Program-made: the position numbers and the translations under genes
Assembly: GCA_020718785.1 (NCBI GenBank)
Contig: DYRK01000411.1
Location: 1-5,435, forward strand
From: Desulfatirhabdium butyrativorans
Lineage (GTDB): Bacteria; Desulfobacterota; Desulfobacteria; Desulfobacterales; DYRK01
DNA length: 5,435 nt
Direction of reading: 5' to 3'
Part shown: in pieces, positions 1-5,435 of the stretch
Position numbering within the stretch: the stretch's first letter is position 1
How the letters are laid out: the number at the start of each line of letters is the position of its first letter
Notes under the pieces: model-generated
Database searches by the model: none
What the model was told of the DNA's origin: nothing
What the model saw: only the letters and a program-made list of their open reading frames with translations

Positions 1-422
1 TCACGCAACTGCTGACCCATCCGGCGGAGACGTTTGCACAAAACCCGCGTAATTCCCCGTACTACCTCGATATGTTCTGCCATGAGATCATAGAGAGGTC
101 CCTGATCCAATCGGAAAAGATGGGTATCTTCCGTTGCTGTGACCGTTGCCATACGCGGCTCGGGGTCCAAAGCCGCAAGCTCGCCGACCACCGTGCGCCT
201 CCCCAGCATCGCAATTTCTTTGTTTCCGTCATGAACCCGGACATTTCCTTCTACGATAATAAACATGGAAGTACCGATATCTCCTTTGCTGATAATCTCT
301 TCCCCGATCCCTACCTCGACTTCTTCCACAATGGAGGCGACCTCAATAAGGTCTTCTTCCGGGGTTTCCGAAAAAATATCAACGGATTTGAGAATCATAA
401 CTTTTTCAATTGTCAGCAGCAT
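1..422 (-). CDS. Cyclic-nucleotide-binding (Crp-type) domain protein, C-terminus cut by window edge
   Basis: The minus-strand frame stays open from an ATG at 422 to the window edge, giving 140 residues with no stop, so the gene is partial. The fold is a CAP/CRP effector domain: an N-terminal helix (LKSVDIFSETPEEDL), a beta roll with the turn ISKGDIGTSMFIIVEGNVRV (45-64), and a phosphate-binding cassette at 79-93 containing G80-E81-L82 and R90. In this family the Glu and Arg hold the ribose and phosphate of cAMP or cGMP. The residue after the Arg, usually Ser or Thr, is Met91 here, so ligand type and binding are uncertain. A basic C-terminal helix (RVLCKRLRRMG) follows. No DNA-binding helix-turn-helix is present in the visible part. 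The start overlaps the end of the upstream HEAT gene by 17 bases, and an AGAAAGGA ribosome site lies inside that gene, which suggests translational coupling. It is probably a cytoplasmic sensor partner of the transporter-HEAT protein, by inference. Confidence 0.9.
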   Translation of the reverse strand, partial: MLLTIEKVMILKSVDIFSETPEEDLIEVASIVEEVEVGIGEEIISKGDIGTSMFIIVEGNVRVHDGNKEIAMLGRRTVVGELAALDPEPRMATVTATEDTHLFRLDQGPLYDLMAEHIEVVRGITRVLCKRLRRMGQQLR

Positions 423-3400
423 AAACCGATTTTTCCTTTCTGATCCCCTGTTCTGCAAGTCCGGCTTTCAAAGTCTGCTTTGCCCCGGCTTTTATCTCAT
501 CTTCCAGTTGAGCCACGGTCCGGGAAACCAGCTCGCTGCGGTCATTTTTCAGTTTTCTGCCGTGTTTTTCATAAGCTCCCCGATCCAGCTGATACAGTAC
601 CCAGACCGCGGTCGCACGCACAATATCGTCTTCGGAGCCGTTCAGCAGTTCTGTCACCGAGGACACACAGTCGTAACAATTGAGTTTTGCGATCATTTCA
701 AGCGCGCAGATCCGGGACCATGAGAGACTGAAGAGAGAGGAAACTTTTGTTTTTTTTGAATCATCGGGGGTCGGGTTCATATCCGGGGACGATTCAGCCC
801 GGGCAAAATTCCGGCTTTCTGAAGAATCAGCCTTTTCCCTGAAACCGAAAGCAATTTTCTTTAAATGAGAGACGACTCTGCCGCGCGGCTGAGGCTTTGC
901 CATGAGCCTGATACGCTCAAGGTTCAAAGGCTGAAAAAAGTTAAATACCCGTGTTCTTTTGTCTTCCTGAAGAACAGATATCAATTTCCCGAGCTTTGTC
1001 CCGATTTCTTTGGGAATTGCTTTGTCTTTCTGGTGGATATACCAGTAAAAAATTGTATCAAAGGATGTCCGGTCATCGTTCATCAGTGTAAGGATGGACA
1101 AAGCGCGCTTCCGGTTGCTGCCGATTTCCTGATTCAGCGAGTCAATCAGACGCCCGGAATGACTTTCTGGAAGCAGATCTCTGATACACAGAGAAATACT
1201 CAGAGCATCTTCTGCTTCCTCCCAAAGAAGTCCGAGCAGCATATCCTGCGAGCTGCCTTTGATCGAAAATTTTCCCTTTATGAGCGCGTCCAGAACTGCG
1301 GTACGGACCGTTTTATCGGCAACTTTAAGTCCTTCGAGAAGGGCTGTGCGCGCATCGGGACTCTGATGAAAGCGGGATAAAATATTTGCCGCGCGGCACC
1401 GCCTTGCCCGGCGTTCTTTTTCATCCATGAGGATATTTTTGAAAAGCTCCAGCGTATAACGCCCGGAACGCGTCAGATAGCCCTTGCCCATGGGTACGGT
1501 GGCAAAAGCCACGGAATTGATTATAAAACGTGCGAACTCTGCCACACGCGGATTTTTGTCTTTGTCCTTTCGGACCACCGGCATCAGTTTGTCTGCGAGA
1601 TCATCGGGATTCAGCGCGCCCAAAGCCCAGACCGCTGTCTCTCTGACCGTGGGATCAGAGTCGGCCAGCGCGGAAACCACGGTGTCATAAAATTCTCTTG
1701 TGCCGATCTTTCCGATGGTAAACAAGGCGCAGGCTCTTGTCCATGAGGAGGTGACCTGCTGGGAACGCCCCACTGTCTCTTTGATTCTTTCGTGCGGATT
1801 GCTGAGTTTCTGCGGGAACTCCGGGATGAGTCTGGAATACTGCTCCGCGACGGTGAAGTCTTCCATCAGAGGAAATACAATATCTTTGATATACTGCGAT
1901 CTGACAGTGTTCGCCAGCACCTCGACCGCGGTATCCCGCGTGGCTTTGGAACTGCTCGCCAATTTTGTGCGTGCGCTCATAATCTCATCCGAAGGGTAGA
2001 TCATTGCCAGCAGCAGAAAAATTCTGCTGCGGATTTTCAGGAGTTCGCTTTTGAGAGCCTTTATCAGTTCCTCGGCATGTTCATAATCGCCGAGGTCCAG
2101 CAGCGCGGAAAGGGTCCATGCCGCATCCGCGGCTTCATTTCTGATACGTATCTGAATCATCTGAAACTCTTTGGAACTTGCCTGATATCTGCAAAGCACA
2201 AGAGCGGAAAGGATATGGTTGCGCGTGTCCTCGTCCGCGGCTTCTGTTTTGTTCTTGAGAAAGGCGATAGCCTTTTCTCCGCCGACACGTCCGACGATCC
2301 TGATAATCCGGGTACGTACCGACCGGGTCTGTCCCTCTTTGTCAAAGGCTTTTTCCAGTTCTCCCAAAATACCGTCTCCGAACACAATTATGGCGGAAAC
2401 CGCTGCCTGACGGACCTGGGGAACAGAAATATTGTTCAGCAGAAATGGCAGGAGCTTGGGATTTTTCAGGCTTGCCGAAGCCATGATCGCGGCACGGCGC
2501 ACATCCATTTCCTCATCGCCGAGAAGTTTTATCAAAGGGCTGTAAAAGCTGGAAATGCCGACTTCTCCGAGTACCTGTGCCGCGAGCTTCCGATCCGAAG
2601 GGGCTTGGGAATTCAGCAGGCTTTTAAGGTCAGCGCCCACTTCCATAAATCCTTCCAGACCTGTATTTTTCAGCAGACCGATCATCGCTCCTTTCCGGAG
2701 TTCTGTATTTTCGCTTGAAAGATAGGGGACAACCCGCCTGAATGCCTCGGTTTCGGAAATAGCGCACAGAGTCTGCAATGCTGCCCCCATCACTTCCGGA
2801 TGCTCTTTTTCTTTATCCAGTCGCCGGATTACGGTATGCAGGGCATTGCCCATGCCCAATGTTCCGATTCTTCTGAAAACATGGATGCGTACCGACGGTT
2901 CGGCATGGTCCAGCAGGCGGATCATAGAGGTTTCAAGCGATTCATCTCCGATGTCCTCCAGCATGTCGAGGCAGTATATGACTTTTCCCGGTTCGGGGCT
3001 TTCCAATCCTTTTTTCAGTACCTTCAGCGTGGATTTGTCGTTGAGCGAAATGGCAGAACCGTCCAATCTCCGCCGTGTGATCGCGTCCGCGAACACATCC
3101 GCATATTTCCGGCGCACCTTGAAGGCTGTAAACATCCAGAGCGCAAGAATAACGAACATAATATACACAATATGGACTGCTTTGAACCGGAACTGTTCGG
3201 GAAGACTCGATGTCAGTATCAGAAGCACTGCTCCGGCCGCTGCCGCGGAAAGGGGTTCGACCATAGTTTCCAGCACAGTCTGGGCCCTGAGCTGTATTCC
3301 CTGGGGAAGAGGCTGATAGAGAATCCGGATGGAGGGTCTTTCGAGAGTATAGCGGCAGACTTCGTCAATGAATTTGGTGCCGATAATCAGCCAGAAAAAT

Positions 3401-4368
3401 ATCATTCCGGGTCCGAAAACAAAATGGGAAAACGCGGCTGAGACGAGTCCGGCAGCAATCATAACCGGAAAAAAGAACAGACCGATTTTAAGACCGTAGC
3501 GCGTGATCAGCCTGCCGCTTATTAAAATATTGCTGACAAGACTGCCGATTCTGAGTGCGGCAAAAAAAATGCCGAGAAAACCGGCCACCTTTTCAGCCGG
3601 CATGGTATCCGCCTGATTATAAAAAACATAATCGCTGAAATAATAGCCGAAAATGGAACATGAGGCAAGAGCTATGACCAATCTTAAATAAGGATCTTTG
3701 AAAAATTCCAATAACGCGGATTTTTCCTTTTCTTCTTTTTTTTCTTCATCCGGCGCGGAAAGCTCTTTTTCAAATTCCTTTGTGATGAAAAACAGGACAG
3801 CGATGCAGCAGAGCATTCCGCCTGCCGAAACTGCGAGAAGATGTTCTGTGCCGCCGATTTTTTTCAGCAGAAACGGCACGGAAAATCCGCCGATAATCCC
3901 TGCCGCGGATTCCCCGCTGCCGATCAGCCCGTAAAGGCGTTTTCCCTGACGCACTGTCAGCAGCCTGCCTGCCAGTCCCCAGAATTCCAGTTCGCCCAGC
4001 ACCGATATGATGTTGAAACATATAATCATTCCCAGGGCAACAGCCCCGGATTTGATGAACAGTGCAGAAAGATAGGCGCCGGAAATACAGACAAAGAGAA
4101 AAAAAAGGGTAAGAACAAAGAGTGTCGAACAGGAAACATATCTCTCTGTTTTCGAATAGATATATCCGATCATCACAATGACGCACGCCGAGGCAATATA
4201 TGCCAGGGGCAGGTTTTCTATCCTGAATTTTGTTATAAACAGGGTATAGGCAGCGGTTTCCGTGAAGATTACGCTGATGCCGATGAAAAAAGAATGGACC
4301 AGCAGCAACGCGGCGGTTTTCTCTTCCCCGGGCCTTATGTTGAAAAGGGCTGTGAATGTGTTTTTCAT
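406..4368 (-). CDS. NTT/MFS-like 12-helix membrane transporter domain fused to a long HEAT-repeat domain
   Basis: This is a 1320-residue inner-membrane protein. Residues 1-420 form about 12 membrane helices (near 19-39, 54-72, 81-104, 107-125, 145-168, 176-196, 226-248, 261-283, 293-313, 316-336, 370-388, 397-416), split by a charged cytoplasmic loop at 200-220. The opening LFNIRPGEEK and the segment GKRLYGLIGSGESAAG (142-157) resemble the KRFYxLFGxG region of ATP/ADP translocases. I cannot identify the full charged substrate-binding set of true nucleotide exchangers, so the substrate is unknown. From about 437 to 1160 there are many two-helix HEAT units (clear ones at 475-505, 606-635 and 891-920, with the DxxxxVR..A motif), then a polar linker (1175-1208), one more HEAT-like module (1212-1262) and a charged tail. 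HEAT arrays usually bind proteins. The chosen ATG at 4368 follows a weak AAAAGCAGA. An in-frame TTG at 4401 would add 11 residues but has no clear ribosome site. The gene end overlaps the cyclic-nucleotide-domain gene. Confidence 0.93.
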   Translation of the reverse strand: MKNTFTALFNIRPGEEKTAALLLVHSFFIGISVIFTETAAYTLFITKFRIENLPLAYIASACVIVMIGYIYSKTERYVSCSTLFVLTLFFLFVCISGAYLSALFIKSGAVALGMIICFNIISVLGELEFWGLAGRLLTVRQGKRLYGLIGSGESAAGIIGGFSVPFLLKKIGGTEHLLAVSAGGMLCCIAVLFFITKEFEKELSAPDEEKKEEKEKSALLEFFKDPYLRLVIALASCSIFGYYFSDYVFYNQADTMPAEKVAGFLGIFFAALRIGSLVSNILISGRLITRYGLKIGLFFFPVMIAAGLVSAAFSHFVFGPGMIFFWLIIGTKFIDEVCRYTLERPSIRILYQPLPQGIQLRAQTVLETMVEPLSAAAAGAVLLILTSSLPEQFRFKAVHIVYIMFVILALWMFTAFKVRRKYADVFADAITRRRLDGSAISLNDKSTLKVLKKGLESPEPGKVIYCLDMLEDIGDESLETSMIRLLDHAEPSVRIHVFRRIGTLGMGNALHTVIRRLDKEKEHPEVMGAALQTLCAISETEAFRRVVPYLSSENTELRKGAMIGLLKNTGLEGFMEVGADLKSLLNSQAPSDRKLAAQVLGEVGISSFYSPLIKLLGDEEMDVRRAAIMASASLKNPKLLPFLLNNISVPQVRQAAVSAIIVFGDGILGELEKAFDKEGQTRSVRTRIIRIVGRVGGEKAIAFLKNKTEAADEDTRNHILSALVLCRYQASSKEFQMIQIRIRNEAADAAWTLSALLDLGDYEHAEELIKALKSELLKIRSRIFLLLAMIYPSDEIMSARTKLASSSKATRDTAVEVLANTVRSQYIKDIVFPLMEDFTVAEQYSRLIPEFPQKLSNPHERIKETVGRSQQVTSSWTRACALFTIGKIGTREFYDTVVSALADSDPTVRETAVWALGALNPDDLADKLMPVVRKDKDKNPRVAEFARFIINSVAFATVPMGKGYLTRSGRYTLELFKNILMDEKERRARRCRAANILSRFHQSPDARTALLEGLKVADKTVRTAVLDALIKGKFSIKGSSQDMLLGLLWEEAEDALSISLCIRDLLPESHSGRLIDSLNQEIGSNRKRALSILTLMNDDRTSFDTIFYWYIHQKDKAIPKEIGTKLGKLISVLQEDKRTRVFNFFQPLNLERIRLMAKPQPRGRVVSHLKKIAFGFREKADSSESRNFARAESSPDMNPTPDDSKKTKVSSLFSLSWSRICALEMIAKLNCYDCVSSVTELLNGSEDDIVRATAVWVLYQLDRGAYEKHGRKLKNDRSELVSRTVAQLEDEIKAGAKQTLKAGLAEQGIRKEKSVYAADN
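434..441 (-). promoter_or_regulatory. Ribosome binding site of the cyclic-nucleotide-domain gene
   Basis: The minus strand reads AGAAAGGA, ending 11 bases before the ATG at 422. It lies inside the last codons of the upstream gene, so it supports the overlapping start and reinitiation or coupled translation. The spacing is somewhat long. The same AGAAAGGAAA string precedes the plus-strand gene in this window. A later in-frame ATG at 398 has no comparable site. Confidence 0.5.
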
Positions 4369-4456
4369 TCTGCTTTTTTCGGAATCACGAGTTACGGTCA
4401 AATTTCACATATCACATTTTCTCATAAGGCAGAAAAAAAAGTCAATGGGGCAAATT

Positions 4457-4511
4457 GCGTATTTTGAGGGTAAAAAAAAGCTGCTTCGGACTCTTTATGC
4501 AGCAAATACGC
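4457..4511. repeat. Nested inverted repeat in the divergent intergenic region
   Basis: GCGTATTT (4457-4464) and AAATACGC (4504-4511) form a perfect eight-base inverted repeat. The inner GCTGC/GCAGC hairpin lies directly against the right arm. The outer arms enclose the T8 tract of the terminator-like element, so outer pairing and inner hairpin could form one composite RNA structure on the minus strand. In DNA the arms could also be operator half-sites. Eight matching bases at this distance can occur by chance. Confidence 0.35.
4472..4503 (-). terminator. Weak terminator-like hairpin with T8 tract, upstream of the transporter-HEAT gene
   Basis: Reading the minus strand, GCTGC (4503-4499) and GCAGC (4484-4480) can pair around a 14-base loop, and eight T residues follow directly (4479-4472). 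The stem is only five pairs, so intrinsic termination would be inefficient. Its position could let it stop antisense transcription coming from the plus-strand gene, or act as a leader attenuator if the transporter promoter lies further upstream. It may also be a chance arrangement. Confidence 0.28.
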
Positions 4512-4520
4512 CGCGGGGTC

Positions 4521-4549
4521 TTGACGTTTCCGAATATTGCCGTTAGACT
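4521..4549 (+). promoter_or_regulatory. Sigma-70-like promoter for the plus-strand gene
   Basis: A -35 box TTGACG (4521-4526, five of six consensus bases) is followed after exactly 17 bases by a -10 box TAGACT (4544-4549, four of six). Transcription would start near 4556, leaving a leader of about 90 bases that includes the palindrome and the ribosome site. No equally good promoter is visible for the divergent transporter gene. TTGACT at 4445-4440 on the minus strand lacks a convincing -10 at the right distance. Confidence 0.5.
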
Positions 4550-4590
4550 TTTCTGCAAAAGATTAACCGGCAACCCGAAAGGAATTCTCT

Positions 4591-4620
4591 CTCGTTCCCA
4601 AGCCCCGGCTTGGGAACAAG
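4591..4620. repeat. Palindromic repeat unit (GTTCCCAAGC family)
   Basis: GTTCCCAAGCC (4594-4604) and GGCTTGGGAAC (4607-4617) are perfect 11-base arms around CC. The match extends outward to CTC/AAG, giving 14-base arms with one C/A mismatch at 4593/4618. An ancestral G at 4618 would make it perfect, which suggests slight decay. Palindromes of this core are, as I recall, dispersed in many copies in some cyanobacteria, Thiotrichales and sulfate reducers, comparable to REP elements mobilised by TnpA-REP (RAYT) transposases. Only one copy is in this window, so copy number is not shown here. It would form a strong hairpin in the leader of the plus-strand gene, 15 bases before its ribosome site. 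Confidence 0.75.
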
Positions 4621-4635
4621 GTGAACCATGTAACC

Positions 4636-4643
4636 AGAAAGGA
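4636..4643 (+). promoter_or_regulatory. Ribosome binding site that sets the plus-strand gene start
   Basis: AGAAAGGA ends four bases before the ATG at 4648. This favours that ATG over the in-frame GTG at 4621, which sits directly against the palindrome (4591-4620) and has no purine-rich site upstream. Confidence 0.65.
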
Positions 4644-4647
4644 AATT

Positions 4648-5430
4648 ATGAACAGCAGTTCAGATGTATTTAAAAAACAGCACTCGGCACGGAAAATACA
4701 GGAAAAACTCGGACTGAAATCATTGCCTGATATTTCAATAACAAACCGGCAGCTTTTCAGATATGATGACGAAGAAGACGGATTATGCCGCTTCGAGCGT
4801 GAAGGTCTGATTAAAGACGCGCCGCCCGGATATTATTGCGGTTTCAGTGATTATATACAGATATGCGAAGATGACTGCCCGGAGCTTTTCTATTACATGA
4901 ACAAAGATAAGGGATATAAAATCCGGCTGACCAAAATTGCCGTACATATCGGGCATGAGACATTTTTCGGCGGATTCAACTGGCTTTTCATAGGAACATT
5001 TCACAGCGGACAACGTTTCTGTGCAGTCATTTATCTGCTGGTGACAGAGCCGTTCACAAAATGCGGACTCTCATCGCTGCTGAAAGAAGATGAAATACGG
5101 ATCGCCGGTTCGGAACACTGTGATTTCATACAGACGTATCATCATGCAGACAATCCATGTTTTAACGAGGCTATTATTCCGAGTCTGCATAACGGCTTTT
5201 TCTTTTATCACGGCAGCGATAACGGCGGATGCGAATACGAGGACACCGGATATATTCATCTGCGTAAATATTTAAATCCGGCTGAAATCCGGGATATCCG
5301 GGTAAGCTTCAGGGACGGGACCGTGTTTGAGTCTCCTGCCCGGAATCAGGAGATTATTGACTATCTGCTCAGTTGCGGTCCCTTTCCGGGCAGAAAGATT
5401 GCGGCAATAGAGAGGTCGGATCAGGGGTGA
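4648..5430 (+). CDS. Hypothetical protein, 260 residues, rich in Cys and His
   Basis: I do not recognise this protein. The reading frame is complete, ending in TGA at 5428-5430, and starts at an ATG with a close AGAAAGGA site. An in-frame GTG at 4621 would add nine residues but is less likely. There is no signal peptide and no lipobox. The most hydrophobic stretch (111-133) is broken by His, Gly, Gln and Arg, so the protein is probably soluble and cytoplasmic. It has ten cysteines (47, 64, 73, 77, 125, 139, 158, 171, 195, 243) and ten histidines, including CEDDC (73-77), HIGHE (100-104) and TYHHAD (163-168). These could bind metal, but no known finger or cluster spacing is evident. Aromatic residues are frequent and no repeats are visible. 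It is transcribed divergently from the transporter-HEAT gene, with a promoter at 4521-4549 and a palindrome in its leader. No link in function to the neighbour is shown. Codon use looks like that of its neighbours. Confidence 0.8.
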   Translation: MNSSSDVFKKQHSARKIQEKLGLKSLPDISITNRQLFRYDDEEDGLCRFEREGLIKDAPPGYYCGFSDYIQICEDDCPELFYYMNKDKGYKIRLTKIAVHIGHETFFGGFNWLFIGTFHSGQRFCAVIYLLVTEPFTKCGLSSLLKEDEIRIAGSEHCDFIQTYHHADNPCFNEAIIPSLHNGFFFYHGSDNGGCEYEDTGYIHLRKYLNPAEIRDIRVSFRDGTVFESPARNQEIIDYLLSCGPFPGRKIAAIERSDQG

Positions 5431-5435
5431 GGGGT

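Noticed and set aside
72..443. A 123-residue plus-strand open frame opposite the cyclic-nucleotide-domain gene
   Set aside because: The minus-strand frame gives a clear Crp-type domain with its cassette, so this is a shadow.
1792..2718. A 308-residue plus-strand open frame opposite the HEAT region
   Set aside because: It shares the codon register of the sense gene, so it is open only because that gene seldom uses TTA, CTA and TCA codons. It has no ribosome site, and the sense protein is clearly a HEAT array.
4369..4401. TTG start adding 11 residues to the transporter-HEAT protein
   Set aside because: No clear ribosome site precedes it, and the family usually begins close to the LFNIRPGE segment. 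It remains possible, since the site before the ATG is weak too.
4440..4445. Minus-strand TTGACT as the -35 box of a transporter promoter
   Set aside because: No acceptable -10 lies 16 to 18 bases away. The nearest candidate, TATGAG, is at 13.
2800..4467. Plus-strand open frames at 2800-3441 and 3841-4467 opposite the transporter domain
   Set aside because: They are in the same antisense register as the 1792-2718 frame. Their products are low-complexity and match no family I know.
4621..4647. GTG start for the plus-strand gene
   Set aside because: It abuts the palindrome and has no ribosome site, whereas the ATG at 4648 has a close AGAAAGGA.
5422..5435. Tandem AGGGGTG at the end of the window
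   Set aside because: There are only two short copies, the second cut by the window edge and overlapping the stop codon, which is not enough to call a repeat.

Overview
The window holds three genes in a divergent layout. Two overlapping minus-strand genes fill about the first 4.4 kb, and one plus-strand gene fills the last 0.8 kb. Base composition is near-balanced. No RNA gene, insertion sequence, CRISPR array or phage gene is visible. The transporter-HEAT plus cyclic-nucleotide-domain pair and a palindrome built on GTTCCCAAGC together suggest a free-living environmental Gram-negative bacterium. A sulfate-reducing Desulfobacterota relative fits best, but this is a guess from remembered family distribution, not proof.

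Minus strand, 4368 to 406: one very large gene encodes about 1320 residues. The first 420 residues form a 12-helix membrane domain resembling the nucleotide transporter (NTT, ATP/ADP translocase) branch of the major facilitator fold. The remaining 900 residues are mostly HEAT-type helical repeats. Its last 17 bases overlap the start of a second minus-strand gene (422 to beyond base 1), which encodes a small Crp-type cyclic-nucleotide-binding domain protein and is cut by the window edge. The overlap suggests the two are made together. A plausible reading is a membrane protein with a large cytoplasmic HEAT scaffold and a small ligand-sensing partner. Substrate and ligand cannot be read from the sequence.

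The 279-base intergenic region (4369 to 4647) carries a good sigma-70-like promoter for the plus-strand gene, a nested inverted repeat with a T tract on the minus strand, tandem TGTGA half-sites, and a near-perfect palindrome with 14-base arms (one mismatch). The palindrome sits in the predicted leader of the plus-strand gene.

Plus strand, 4648 to 5430: a complete 260-residue protein that I do not recognise, rich in cysteine and histidine, with no signal peptide or clear membrane helix. The least described parts of the window are this protein with its palindrome-bearing leader, and the transporter-HEAT/cyclic-nucleotide-domain pair.
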